This document shows positions 1 through 7,607 of a DNA stretch of 50,946 nt, piece by piece. A model generated the notes under the pieces. That model ran no database searches. It had not been told where the DNA came from and saw nothing but the letters and a program-made list of their open reading frames with translations. The position numbers were made by a program, and so were the translations under genes. Position 1 is the first letter of the stretch. Each line of letters starts with the position of its first letter. The stretch is taken from the NCBI GenBank assembly GCA_947593615.1, contig CANQDR010000013.1, positions 1-50,946 on the forward strand, given 5' to 3'. This stretch comes from an uncultured Clostridia bacterium (GTDB lineage: Bacteria; Bacillota; Clostridia; Oscillospirales; Acutalibacteraceae).

Positions 1-1
1 A

Positions 2-37
2 ACCGCGAAAGTCCGATTAAATGCGGATTTTCGCGGT
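2..37 (-). promoter_or_regulatory. Leader hairpin of an off-window leftward transcript
   Basis: A strong inverted repeat (ACCGCGAAA with TTTCGCGGT, plus inner TCCG/CGGA) sits about 80 bases downstream of the leftward promoter at 121-149. It would therefore form in the 5' part of a transcript leaving the window. Whether it is a terminator, an attenuator or part of a larger leader cannot be told, because the sequence stops here. Confidence 0.4.
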
Positions 38-120
38 GATAAAACATAAGTATCTTACTTGAGGAAAAATTTTAGCGATTTTTCAGTTTATTTTATACAT
101 ATAATCTTATTATGTGATAT

Positions 121-149
121 ATTGTAACATAGAGTTCTTGTAATGTCAA
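121..149 (-). promoter_or_regulatory. Sigma-A type promoter firing out of the window
   Basis: Read on the minus strand this is TTGACA, 17 bases, TACAAT. It lies after the glyA terminators and points to a gene beyond the left edge. Its -35 flank (TTGACATTACAA) is the same 12-mer found at the two Rrf2-type operator promoters at 5.7 and 6.4 kb, but the second half of the operator is missing here. Confidence 0.55.
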
Positions 150-172
150 CAAAATATTATAGATATCAAAAA

Positions 173-189
173 AGCGACATGATGTCGCT
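173..189 (-). terminator. Hairpin terminator, minus strand
   Basis: AGCGACAT and ATGTCGCT form a short, perfect stem that is followed on the minus strand by TTTTTT. It would stop read-through from glyA before the leftward promoter at 121-149. Confidence 0.5.
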
Positions 190-264
190 CACAATTCGGG
201 AAGAAAGGTTCGACAAATTAAATATCTTATTTGCCGAGTATAACAAAGCAATTTTCTATACAGC

Positions 265-294
265 AAAAAGGTCCAGCGAAAGCTGAACCTTTTT
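265..294 (-). terminator. glyA downstream terminator (second hairpin)
   Basis: AAAAAGGT and ACCTTTTT arms close on a CAGC-GAAA-GCTG tetraloop stem with one mismatch. A and T tracts flank both sides, so it can act on either strand. It lies about 60 bases beyond the glyA stop codon. Confidence 0.65.
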
Positions 295-305
295 CGATAT
301 TCTAC

Positions 306-333
306 GGGGCATCCTCCTTACGGAGAATGCCCC
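306..333 (-). terminator. Hairpin just after glyA
   Basis: GGGGCAT and ATGCCCC with inner CTCC/GGAG form a GC-rich stem with a 3-base loop 20 bases past the glyA stop. There is no T run directly after it on the minus strand, so it may be a 3'-end stabiliser working with the hairpin at 265-294. Confidence 0.45.
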
Positions 334-352
334 TATATTTATTCTTATAAAA

Positions 353-1609
353 TTATTCGTAAAGCGGATACTTCTTACAAATTTCCTCAACGCCTGCTCT
401 TACCATTTCCTTGCTGTTTTCATAATCATTAAGCACAAGGGTAATGTACTCGGCAATTTTGTCCATATCTTCCTCGTTAAGTCCTCTTGTAGTAACAGCC
501 GCAGTTCCTATTCTTACACCGCTTGTTACAAACGGAGAACGCGGTTCTCCCGGAATCGTATTCTTATTGACGGTTATATAACAGTCATCAAGACGGGCTT
601 CAAGCTCCTTGCCCGTAACGTCTGTGTCACGAAGGTCAAGCAAAAGAACGTGATTGTCGGTACCGCCCGACACAAGCTTGTTGCCTCTCTTTAAAAGACC
701 GTCGGCAAGAGCCTTGCAGTTTGATACGATCTTTGCGCCGTATTCTTTGAATTCGGGTTTCAAAGCCTCGCCGAAGCATACAGCCTTTGCGGCAATTGTG
801 TGCATAAGAGGACCGCCCTGAGTACCCGGGAAAATAGCCTTGTCAATCTGCTTTGCAAACTCCTCACGGCAGAGAATAAGACCGCCGCGCGGACCTCTGA
901 GGGTTTTGTGTGTTGTTGTAGTAACAAATTCGCAGTATGGCACGGGATTCGGATGAACACCTGCGGCAACAAGACCTGCAATATGCGCCATATCAACCAT
1001 AAGATATGCTCCAACAGCGTCTGCAATTTCTCTGAGCTTTGCAAAATCAATAATTCTCGGATAAGCCGACGCACCTGCAACAATAAGCTTTGGCTTACAT
1101 TCTTTTGCAATATCAAGAACCTTGTCATAGTCAATTCTGTGTGTTTCGGGATCCACACCGTAAGGAACAAAGTTAAAGTATTTACCTGAGATATTTACAG
1201 GTGAACCGTGTGTTAGGTGACCGCCCTCGTTTAAGTTCATACCCATTACCGTATCGCCCGGCTCAAGCATTGCAAAGTAAACTGCCGTGTTAGCCTGTGC
1301 TCCAGAATGAGGCTGAACATTTGCGTGCTCTGCACCGAAAAGCTCGCAGGCACGCTGACGTGCAATTTCCTCAACAACGTCAACACACTCACAGCCGCCG
1401 TAATAACGCTTTCCGGGATAGCCCTCTGCATACTTGTTTGTAAGCAGACTTCCCATAGCCGCCATTACCGCAGGAGAAACAATATTTTCACTTGCAATAA
1501 GCTCAAGGTTTCTGCGCTGTCTTTTAAGTTCGTCAGTCATAGCCTGTCCTACTGCAGGATCATAGTTGTTAAGATAGTCAAGTGATGGAATATTTGTTTT
1601 TTCACTCAT
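353..1609 (-). CDS. glyA: Serine hydroxymethyltransferase
   Basis: This cytosolic PLP enzyme converts serine and tetrahydrofolate to glycine and 5,10-methylene-tetrahydrofolate, the main entry of one-carbon units. The 418-residue length is normal for bacterial GlyA. The PLP-lysine motif [10 protein letters not shown] is present with the Schiff-base lysine at residue 235, and the N-terminal LIASENIVS and [13 protein letters not shown] stretches are typical. The ATG start has an AAGGGGA ribosome site. It follows dusB by 35 bases and probably ends a three-gene minus-strand transcript (acidic repeat protein, dusB, glyA). No ZTP or glycine riboswitch is visible in front of it. Confidence 0.97.
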   Translation of the reverse strand: MSEKTNIPSLDYLNNYDPAVGQAMTDELKRQRRNLELIASENIVSPAVMAAMGSLLTNKYAEGYPGKRYYGGCECVDVVEEIARQRACELFGAEHANVQPHSGAQANTAVYFAMLEPGDTVMGMNLNEGGHLTHGSPVNISGKYFNFVPYGVDPETHRIDYDKVLDIAKECKPKLIVAGASAYPRIIDFAKLREIADAVGAYLMVDMAHIAGLVAAGVHPNPVPYCEFVTTTTHKTLRGPRGGLILCREEFAKQIDKAIFPGTQGGPLMHTIAAKAVCFGEALKPEFKEYGAKIVSNCKALADGLLKRGNKLVSGGTDNHVLLLDLRDTDVTGKELEARLDDCYITVNKNTIPGEPRSPFVTSGVRIGTAAVTTRGLNEEDMDKIAEYITLVLNDYENSKEMVRAGVEEICKKYPLYE

Positions 1610-1644
1610 GTAAAAAATCCCCTTATTTACTTAATTATATTTAA

Positions 1645-2628
1645 TCAGCACGCCGAAGAAACAGTCAAAGCTTTTTCCTTTAGTGCGTACAAATCTTCAA
1701 GTGTAGAAATTCTTCCCGCTTCGTTTCTGAGTGAAGCGGCTCCTCTTATTCCTTTAAAATACCCGACAACAAGCTTTCTCGCCTGAAGAAGAGCCATATG
1801 TTCGCCCTTGTAATTGACCATCGCTTCTATGTGCTCAATCATTACGTCAAGCTTTTCTTCAAATGTCGGAAAAACAAGCTCAGTATCAGGATCATCTATA
1901 TATGTATTAATCTGAGAAAACAGCCACGGATTTCCAAGCGTTGCCCTTCCCACCATAATGAGGTCACATTCGGTCTGTTCAAGAACCTGTTTCGCCTTTT
2001 CTGCGGAGTCAATGTCTCCGTTTGCAATTACGGGAATGCTTACCGCTCTTTTTACTTTTCTGATAATATCATAATCAACAGGCGGTTTATAGTACTGCAT
2101 CCGAGTTCTGCCGTGAACGGTAACCGCGCTTGCGCCAGCCTGTTCGCATATTTTTGCAACCTCAACGGCATTAACGTTTTCATCATCCCAACCCTTGCGG
2201 ATTTTTACCGTAACGGGCACATCACAGCTTTTTACTACTGCCCGAACGATCTCACCGCAAAGCTGCGGATCTCTCATCAATGCACTGCCGCTGCCGTTTG
2301 AGCTGATTTTTGGAGCGGGACAACCCATATTAATGTCAATTATATCCGGATGATTAAGCATTGCGTGCTCTGCCGCCTGAGCCATACACTCAGGATCATC
2401 TCCGAAAATCTGAATTCCGCACGGACGTTCATATTCGGAAATATCCATAAGCTCTTCGCTCTTTTTGCTGTTAAATGACAAAGCCTTTGAGCTTACCATT
2501 TCGCTGACGCAGTAGCCTGCGCCGAATTTTACGCAAAGTTCACGGTAAGCCCTGTCGCTCACTCCTGCCATAGGCGCAAGCAAAACACGGGAGCCGAGCT
2601 TGACATTGCCTATCATAAATTCGCTCAT
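1645..2628 (-). CDS. dusB: tRNA-dihydrouridine synthase (DusB type)
   Basis: This FMN- and NADPH-dependent enzyme reduces specific uridines in tRNA to dihydrouridine. The TIM-barrel start (VLLAPMAGVSDRAYRELC), the motif NMGCPAPKI with catalytic Cys103, VTVKIRKGWDD, VHGRTRMQYY and VMVGRATLGNPWLF identify the family. The length of 327 is usual. The ATG overlaps the stop of the upstream repeat protein by 4 bases (ATGA), which suggests translational coupling. A second ATG four codons later is possible, but the first is kept because of the overlap. The Dus subfamily assignment is from overall similarity and is less certain than the family. Confidence 0.93.
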   Translation of the reverse strand: MSEFMIGNVKLGSRVLLAPMAGVSDRAYRELCVKFGAGYCVSEMVSSKALSFNSKKSEELMDISEYERPCGIQIFGDDPECMAQAAEHAMLNHPDIIDINMGCPAPKISSNGSGSALMRDPQLCGEIVRAVVKSCDVPVTVKIRKGWDDENVNAVEVAKICEQAGASAVTVHGRTRMQYYKPPVDYDIIRKVKRAVSIPVIANGDIDSAEKAKQVLEQTECDLIMVGRATLGNPWLFSQINTYIDDPDTELVFPTFEEKLDVMIEHIEAMVNYKGEHMALLQARKLVVGYFKGIRGAASLRNEAGRISTLEDLYALKEKALTVSSAC

Positions 2629-3152
2629 ATCCTGTTACGTTTTACCTTTCTGCCGCTTACCTTTGTGCTGACAATAACCGACAACACAACAATAACGCCT
2701 ATTGCAACGCAAATCCAAGACACAATTCCTGCGGTGTAATTCGTTGAATACTTCTTCTGACTTACCGTTTTTGCAACTGTAGGGGCAATAAATTCCGCAG
2801 TTGTATCCTGCTGCACAGGCTCGACATACTGCTGTTCCTGAGCAGTTGCCTCTGTTTCTTCCTGAACGGGGTCGGTTTCGGGCTCAACATACTCAGTTGT
2901 TTCCTCAACGTAGGGTTCTTCGGTTTCAGGTTCAACATAAGGGTCTGTAGCAGGCTCGGTTTCAGGCTCAACATAAGGCTCTGTAACGGGTTCGGTATAT
3001 ACATCCGTCTGAGGGGCAACATACTCGGTTACGTCATCGTCGATTCCGTCGCCGTCATAGTCAACCGCAAATGCAGTTATACCGCAAAACAAAACAGTAA
3101 ATATTACAAGCGTAATACAAAGCACTCTTTTTATCATATTTTCGGACTTCAT
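2625..3152 (-). CDS. Membrane-anchored acidic Pro/Glu/Thr-repeat surface protein
   Basis: I do not recognise a named family. Residues 1-30 form a signal peptide (basic start, hydrophobic core, AFA). Next comes an acidic DYDGDGIDDD stretch that resembles a calcium-binding loop, then about 85 residues built from imperfect repeats of the type YVEPETEP, a 30-residue spacer, one transmembrane helix at about residues 145-165 and a basic tail (KVSGRKVKRNRI). This is the layout of a C-terminally membrane-anchored, extracytoplasmic stalk. It overlaps dusB by 4 bases and probably shares its transcript. The repeats make codon-level homology unreliable. Confidence 0.7.
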   Translation of the reverse strand: MKSENMIKRVLCITLVIFTVLFCGITAFAVDYDGDGIDDDVTEYVAPQTDVYTEPVTEPYVEPETEPATDPYVEPETEEPYVEETTEYVEPETDPVQEETEATAQEQQYVEPVQQDTTAEFIAPTVAKTVSQKKYSTNYTAGIVSWICVAIGVIVVLSVIVSTKVSGRKVKRNRI

Positions 3153-3324
3153 TTTAATACCCCATTATTAATTTTATCGGCGTATATATTTTGATTATAT
3201 CAAACAGCAAGGTTTATTGCAAGCATTTTATTTTGGGATTATAAGTCGTAATATGCTTGACGTGCTATTAAAAAGCCTTACTTTTCAAATAAATTCATTT
3301 TTGTTATGTGTTGCTGTAAATAAA

Positions 3325-3353
3325 ATCCGCAAAGGTATTATTCCTCTGCGGAT
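3325..3353 (-). terminator. Probable terminator of the SirTM cassette
   Basis: ATCCGCA and TGCGGAT with inner AGG/CCT form a stem about 70 bases past the sirtuin stop. On the minus strand it is followed by TTTATTTA. Confidence 0.55.
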
Positions 3354-3419
3354 CTATCAAAGTTTATATCTGTCAAGTATTTTCTAATATACACACTCAA
3401 AGCTCGTATTAAATTTTCA

Positions 3420-4292
3420 TTAAGATTTAAGCGCTTCCAAAATTTCCTTTATGTCTGCATTAATGCAAACAGACCGGTTTTCAATTACCTTCGGGCACAT
3501 TGCTTCGCCCAGATTTATACAGGCATATATAGCTTCAGGATTTTTTGCCGTCATCTGCCAAAAAGGATATTTTATAATTGCAGGTGTATTTGTTCCTACA
3601 CCCAGTTCAAGGAATAAAATACGCAAATCCTTTCGGCTGCGGATAAAGTCGTCATAACGGGTTGCCGCGGCATACCAGCCGCTATCCTGCACAAATGTAT
3701 CGTCACATCGCAAATTCATTGTCATAGGTGCACCGCAGACAGGACAATACGGAATTAACTCCGACGGAATCTTCATATTTTCCTGCTTGGCAATCATCTT
3801 ACGGACAGTTTCTTCATTATCATAAGTTTTATCATGACAGGCTTTGGAGCACTGCCATAACCCGTAATCACCCTGTGTATAAAATAGACGTTTTTTATCA
3901 AACCCGGCCAGCTGAAATTGGTGGTCAACATTTGTGGTAATCACAAAATAGTCTTTATATTTTATAATTGACAGCAAATCAACATAAGGCTTTCCTGCCT
4001 CTGTATCATAGCGGTTAAAATAAATATGTCTGCTCCACCATGCCCAATATTCTTCAGGCGTGCCGAACGGATAAAATCCGCCTGAATACATATCAGTTAT
4101 GCCGTATTTTATACGGAAATCAGAAAAGTGTTTTTCAAAACGCTCACCTGAATAGGTAAATCCTGCTGAAGCAGACAGCCCCGCTCCTGCTCCGATGACA
4201 ACAGCATCAGCATTTTCTATTTCTTTTTTAAGTTTATCAATCTGCTGTGAGTAATTTTCGGTAAACGGTGTAATCCTTTTGCTTGAAAACAT
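3420..4292 (-). CDS. Class M sirtuin (SirTM), probable protein ADP-ribosyltransferase
   Basis: This is a 290-residue Sir2-fold protein. The NAD-binding motif GAGAGLSASAGFTYSG (34-49) and TTNVD (119-123) are present. Where ordinary sirtuins have the catalytic His of the HG pair, this protein has Gln140 in TQG. That replacement, and a macrodomain partner, mark the SirTM class, which in pathogens ADP-ribosylates a lipoylated GcvH-like protein instead of deacetylating. A structural zinc site is likely from Cys148, Cys152, Cys183 and Cys186. I chose the ATG at 4292, which has a good GAGGTG site 7 bases upstream. An in-frame ATG at 4307 lacks one. The 5' end overlaps the macrodomain gene by 56 bases. 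The acceptor protein is not obvious here. Confidence 0.85.
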   Translation of the reverse strand: MFSSKRITPFTENYSQQIDKLKKEIENADAVVIGAGAGLSASAGFTYSGERFEKHFSDFRIKYGITDMYSGGFYPFGTPEEYWAWWSRHIYFNRYDTEAGKPYVDLLSIIKYKDYFVITTNVDHQFQLAGFDKKRLFYTQGDYGLWQCSKACHDKTYDNEETVRKMIAKQENMKIPSELIPYCPVCGAPMTMNLRCDDTFVQDSGWYAAATRYDDFIRSRKDLRILFLELGVGTNTPAIIKYPFWQMTAKNPEAIYACINLGEAMCPKVIENRSVCINADIKEILEALKS

Positions 4293-5016
4293 TGAATACC
4301 ACCTCAATTTCGGTTTTTTTCTTTTCCCTGTATTCTTCTATTGTTTTTATTGCAATTTCTGCCGCCTTGTCATTTGGAAAATGAAACTCTCCCGTGGAAA
4401 TACAGCAAAAAGCTATGCTTTTTATTTTATTTTTATCTGCCAATTCCATACAGGAATTATAACAGGAAGCAAGCAAATTGCAATCCTTTTCCGACAATTC
4501 ACTTGTGATAATCGGTCCAACCGTATGCAGCACATATTGACACGGCAGATTAAAAGCGGGCGTAATTTTTGCCTTTCCTGTTTCTTCAGCGTGACCCTGA
4601 TTTTCCATAAGCTTTGCGCATTCAAGCCTTAACTGAACACCGGCAAAGGTATGAATTGCATTATCAATACAACCGTGACAAGGGCAAAAACAACCCAGCA
4701 TCTGACTATTTGCCGCATTTACAACAGCATCAATTTTCAGGGTTGTAATATCGCCTTGCCAAAGATAAATGCCTTCTTTTACAGGCTCTAAGTCCTCAAA
4801 ATCAGTAATGCCTTTTTTTATTGTTTCTTCAGTCAGATATTCATTCTGAATTTTAATAAATTCTCTGTCTATCGGATTTGGCATACGCACATTAAACAAA
4901 GAACGCAGCAATTGTTTTTGCTCGTGAGAATTTGCAGGAATCTCCATTTTTCTGTATTGTTTATTCTCGCTAAGCAATTTTTCAATTAAATATATTCTTC
5001 TTTCCGACTGCGTCAT
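4237..5016 (-). CDS. Zinc-dependent macrodomain, probable ADP-ribosyl hydrolase
   Basis: This 259-residue protein has a helical N-terminal part (1-80) and a macrodomain from about 83 on. LWQGDITTLKIDAVVNAANS is the ADP-ribose-binding start. The signature GCFCPCHGCIDNAIH (108-122) supplies Cys109, His114 and Cys116 for the catalytic zinc seen in SirTM-linked macrodomains. LHTVGP and ISTGEFHFP complete the binding site. Enzymes of this class remove ADP-ribose from the SirTM target, so the two genes make a writer/eraser pair. The ATG at 5016 has an AAAGGA site and follows the upstream stop by 4 bases. The longer open frame to 5151 runs inside the neighbouring gene and was rejected. Confidence 0.87.
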   Translation of the reverse strand: MTQSERRIYLIEKLLSENKQYRKMEIPANSHEQKQLLRSLFNVRMPNPIDREFIKIQNEYLTEETIKKGITDFEDLEPVKEGIYLWQGDITTLKIDAVVNAANSQMLGCFCPCHGCIDNAIHTFAGVQLRLECAKLMENQGHAEETGKAKITPAFNLPCQYVLHTVGPIITSELSEKDCNLLASCYNSCMELADKNKIKSIAFCCISTGEFHFPNDKAAEIAIKTIEEYREKKKTEIEVVFNVFKQKDYTVYRKLLTAD

Positions 5017-5020
5017 AGTA

Positions 5021-5644
5021 TTATTCCTTTCTGATAACAGAATTTTGAGGACAAATTTCAAAGCAGTTGCCGCAATGCAGGCAATTTTCCTGACGTATTT
5101 CAAAAGGTATTTTTGTTGTATCAATGCAATTCTGCGGACAGGCCGAAACACAATTGCAACAACCGATACATTTATCCGTAATACAATATTTATCTTGCTT
5201 TTTCAAAGGGGCGTTAAATGAAAACACTGCGCGTTCAATCGGCTTTTTAGAAAGGTCAAACCACTCTCCGCTGCCTTTATGAATTTTAAACACGCTTAAT
5301 GCCTCACGCGACCTTTCCGTAGGATAAATTTCATACATATAGGGATTTCGTTCAAAAAGTATCGGCAACATATCAGCGCCAAGCTCCTGCACTTCTCCTC
5401 TGACTGAAACTGCTGTACGCGACATAGTATCTTTCCCCTTAATGCCCGTTAAGGCAAGAAATTTACGTTTCTTCAGCCTTTCATAAAAATTTTTGCCTTT
5501 TGCAGTAAGAAAATACAAACCGCCGTCATCATAATACATAATGTCAATGGCATTTGTTACGGGCAGACCGTCATCATCAACAGTAGAAATAATAACCGTG
5601 TGAATTTGATTTACAATAAAATCAAAATAATCTTCTAACTGCAT
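5021..5644 (-). CDS. FMN split-barrel protein fused to a two-cluster ferredoxin
   Basis: Residues 1-140 resemble the pyridoxamine-5'-phosphate-oxidase-like FMN-binding split barrel (HTVIISTVDDDGLPVTNAIDIMYYDDGGLYFLT). Residues 149-160 (CIGCCNCVSACP) and 178-189 (CLHCGNCFEICP) are two classical 4Fe-4S motifs. The protein could pass electrons between the clusters and the flavin in the cytoplasm; the substrate is unknown. The ATG at 5644 has AGGAG 8 bases upstream, whereas the open frame to 5713 runs through the promoter and operators. It is the first gene of the macrodomain/SirTM operon. The real reaction is inference; redox sensing or reversal of a modification are both possible. Confidence 0.85.
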   Translation of the reverse strand: MQLEDYFDFIVNQIHTVIISTVDDDGLPVTNAIDIMYYDDGGLYFLTAKGKNFYERLKKRKFLALTGIKGKDTMSRTAVSVRGEVQELGADMLPILFERNPYMYEIYPTERSREALSVFKIHKGSGEWFDLSKKPIERAVFSFNAPLKKQDKYCITDKCIGCCNCVSACPQNCIDTTKIPFEIRQENCLHCGNCFEICPQNSVIRKE

Positions 5645-5672
5645 AAAGTATACTCCTATATATTCTATATCT

Positions 5673-5695
5673 GTTGTAACATAAATTATTACAAC
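5673..5695. promoter_or_regulatory. Rrf2-type operator, site A
   Basis: GTTGTAA, 9 bases, TTACAAC: a perfect 7-9-7 inverted repeat covering the predicted transcription start (about 5692) of the FMN/ferredoxin-macrodomain-SirTM operon. It has the same layout as sites B (5715-5737) and C (6367-6389). Confidence 0.75.
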
Positions 5696-5698
5696 AAT

Positions 5699-5727
5699 AA
5701 TATAACATAACATTGTTGTAATGTCAA
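5699..5727 (-). promoter_or_regulatory. Promoter of the FMN/ferredoxin-macrodomain-SirTM operon
   Basis: On the minus strand: TTGACA (5722-5727), 17 bases, TATATT (5699-5704). Operator B lies over the -35 box and operator A over the start point, an arrangement expected for a repressor. Confidence 0.75.
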
Positions 5728-5737
5728 TAGTTACAAC
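5715..5737. promoter_or_regulatory. Rrf2-type operator, site B
   Basis: GTTGTAA, 9 bases, TTACAAC: a perfect 7-9-7 inverted repeat. Its 9-base spacer contains the -35 hexamer of the operon promoter (TGTCAA on the plus strand). Confidence 0.75.
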
Positions 5738-5776
5738 TAAAAATTTTTAAATTTAAATTATTTAAAATAAATATAA

Positions 5777-5819
5777 AAAGCAAGTCATACTCACTGACAA
5801 CAGATATATGACTTGCTTT
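5777..5819 (-). terminator. Terminator of the Rrf2 regulator gene
   Basis: AAAGCAAGTCATA and TATGACTTGCTTT form a perfect 13-bp stem with a 17-base loop. On the minus strand it is followed by a T-rich tail. It separates the regulator transcript from the operon promoter. Confidence 0.75.
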
Positions 5820-5884
5820 ATCGGGTATATCAAATACTTTTCGGATATGCTCTGAATATTTTATTTTTCAATCTAATTAAATTT

Positions 5885-6319
5885 TTATTTTTCAATAAAA
5901 CTCTGAGCGTCACGGATTACATCCGCCAAAGTGATTTTTTGCATTTCGTTTTCCATAGCTTTTTGTATTCGGCTAAGTTTATCATCCAAAGCATTATGAA
6001 TGTTTTTCCCAACGGGGCATTGCATATTAGGATTTTCATGAAAGTGAAACAATTCTCCGTTGTCAACACATTCGACGGCATTATAAATATCAAGTAAAGT
6101 AATCTCATCAAGCGGTTTTGCAATAGCAGCACCGCCGCTTCCTCTTGTAATATTAACAAGTCCTGCCGACTTTAACTGCGACAATAGTCTTCTTATGACA
6201 ACAGGATTAACATTTACACTGTCGGCTAAAAAATCACTCGTTATTTTATAATCATTTTGAAAAGTATCAATACACGCAAAAATATGTATTGCCATTGTAA
6301 ATCTGCTCGAAATCTGCAT
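5885..6319 (-). CDS. Rrf2-family transcriptional regulator
   Basis: This 144-residue winged-helix regulator begins MQISSRFTMAIHIFACID and contains the typical Rrf2 recognition region (VNPVVIRRLLSQLKSAGLVNITRGSGG, spanning about 37-63). Three cysteines are present, at 16, 84 and 101. The last two flank the loop where IscR/NsrR proteins carry Fe-S ligands, but the usual three-cysteine spacing is absent, so thiol or small-molecule sensing is as likely as a cluster. The ATG at 6319 has GAGGG 9 bases upstream. Its promoter carries the same operator as the operon after it, so it most likely represses itself and the FMN/ferredoxin-macrodomain-SirTM genes. Confidence 0.88.
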   Translation of the reverse strand: MQISSRFTMAIHIFACIDTFQNDYKITSDFLADSVNVNPVVIRRLLSQLKSAGLVNITRGSGGAAIAKPLDEITLLDIYNAVECVDNGELFHFHENPNMQCPVGKNIHNALDDKLSRIQKAMENEMQKITLADVIRDAQSFIEK

Positions 6320-6350
6320 TACAATTTCCCTCTTTTTTAACTTTTGGTAT

Positions 6351-6379
6351 ATTATACTTTGTCTTTGTTGTAATGTCAA
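6351..6379 (-). promoter_or_regulatory. Promoter of the Rrf2 regulator gene
   Basis: On the minus strand: TTGACA (6374-6379), 17 bases, TATAAT (6351-6356), a consensus sigma-A promoter. The -35 box lies inside operator C. Confidence 0.75.
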
Positions 6380-6389
6380 CGATTACATC
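6367..6389. promoter_or_regulatory. Rrf2-type operator, site C (autoregulation)
   Basis: GTTGTAA, 9 bases, TTACATC: the 7-9-7 inverted repeat of sites A and B with one mismatch. It covers the -35 box of the regulator's own promoter. Confidence 0.72.
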
Positions 6390-6421
6390 AAAATTTACAA
6401 ATGTATTATCATCACTGCATT

Positions 6422-7516
6422 TTATTTCAGCACTTCATAAAGCACGTTTCCAAGCAAACTTCCTGTATATTCCGCCTCATCAATTGAATTAGACTCTGTT
6501 CCCACCTCAATAAGCAGCGAGCCGTCGCATACATATTCATTATAGGCAAAATAATCAAAACTTATAGGCCGCGTCATACCGGGATACAGCTTTTCGGCAG
6601 TATGCTGGATTTTAAGCGCAAAATTTAGATTATTCATCCAATTATCAAAGCCGCGTTCTCCGTCAGTATCACAGCCCGACAAAATCATTATCTGAGCACC
6701 CTTTTTTCCGTTATATGAAAACACGGTTTTAGTCTTTCGCTCCTCCGTTCCGATAGCGTCGCGGTGTATGTCAAGCACAACCTTTATGTCCTTGTATTCG
6801 TTCATATCGCTTTCAACAGTCTGCACGCTTCTGTCATACGCGCCGTTATAGGTTGAGTCATGTACGGTTTTGTCGTGAATTGTTTTTATCCCCTTTTGAT
6901 TCAGAACATTTGTTATTGCCTCTCCGACCGCCACAACATTAAAATCATTATTTTGCGTCCGAGAGTAAAAGCTGTCATAAAAATAATCCACATCCTCGTC
7001 AATATATGCCTCGCTTGTGTGGGTATGATAAATTAACACCTGAGGAGAATTTACATTTTTATTTACATTAAAAGTGAGCGACTCATTGAGTAATGATTCA
7101 AAATCAAGGCTGAGTCCGGTTTTATTTTTTATGTAGCATCCGTCAACCTCTGTTCCGTCTCCTGAAATATTTCTCTCTTCAATTTCATATTTGGTTTCGC
7201 CTTCGTGAGAAGCAAAAGAGTCATAATAGTCCGATTTATCACGCTTTTTTGGTAAAACCGCTGCGATCTCCTCAGAATGAGAAGCGCTTGTTTCGTCTGA
7301 CGCGGTACTTTGTACAGACGGCTTTTGATTTTCTTCCTCTGTCTCAATTTTATATTTTCCGTCCGTAAGCGTAAACGCCGCCGCTGCAAGTGCCGCAGGA
7401 TTTTGTGAACCGAAACATTCCGGCAGACGGCGGAATACACAAAATACAGCCGCTGAAAACAGAATAAATGAAATTGTTAATTTTACTGTTTTTAATAATT
7501 TTCCTTTACTTCTCAA
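6422..7516 (-). CDS. spoIIP: Stage II sporulation protein P
   Basis: SpoIIP is a membrane-bound amidase/endopeptidase of the DMP machinery that thins septal peptidoglycan and drives engulfment of the forespore. There is one N-terminal transmembrane helix (TVKLTISFILFSAAVFCVF), a variable acidic linker, and a C-terminal SpoIIP amidase domain with VLIYHTHTSEAYI, VVLDIHRDA and LLIEVGTESN. The frame is open up to 7657 but that stretch overlaps gpr and a palindrome and looks non-protein. A TTG at 7516 preceded by GGGTGG places the membrane helix at the very N terminus (364 residues), which fits the family. The start is therefore moderately certain. It follows gpr, as in many Clostridia. Confidence 0.9.
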   Translation of the reverse strand: MRSKGKLLKTVKLTISFILFSAAVFCVFRRLPECFGSQNPAALAAAAFTLTDGKYKIETEEENQKPSVQSTASDETSASHSEEIAAVLPKKRDKSDYYDSFASHEGETKYEIEERNISGDGTEVDGCYIKNKTGLSLDFESLLNESLTFNVNKNVNSPQVLIYHTHTSEAYIDEDVDYFYDSFYSRTQNNDFNVVAVGEAITNVLNQKGIKTIHDKTVHDSTYNGAYDRSVQTVESDMNEYKDIKVVLDIHRDAIGTEERKTKTVFSYNGKKGAQIMILSGCDTDGERGFDNWMNNLNFALKIQHTAEKLYPGMTRPISFDYFAYNEYVCDGSLLIEVGTESNSIDEAEYTGSLLGNVLYEVLK

Positions 7517-7580
7517 AAAACCACCCGCTTCATACCATTTATATGCCGATGATTTTTTTGTATGAATAATTCGTCCATAA

Positions 7581-7594
7581 CCGCATATATGCGG
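7581..7594. repeat. Perfect palindrome between gpr and spoIIP
   Basis: CCGCATATATGCGG is a 14-bp perfect palindrome about 15 bases after the gpr stop. It may be a weak 3' hairpin of the gpr message; there is no clear T run. Confidence 0.35.
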
Positions 7595-7607
7595 CTGCGG
7601 TATTTTA

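Noticed and set aside
137..159. Fourth copy of the Rrf2 operator near the left edge
   Set aside because: Only the left half matches (CTTGTAA, 6 of 7) and the right half is absent. The shared bases are mostly the -35 box.
353..1640. ZTP or glycine riboswitch in front of glyA
   Set aside because: Only 35 bases separate glyA from dusB and no riboswitch core is present.
5021..5151. Extended start for the macrodomain gene at 5151
   Set aside because: The extra residues are encoded within the ferredoxin gene in another frame, and the ATG at 5016 has a good ribosome site.
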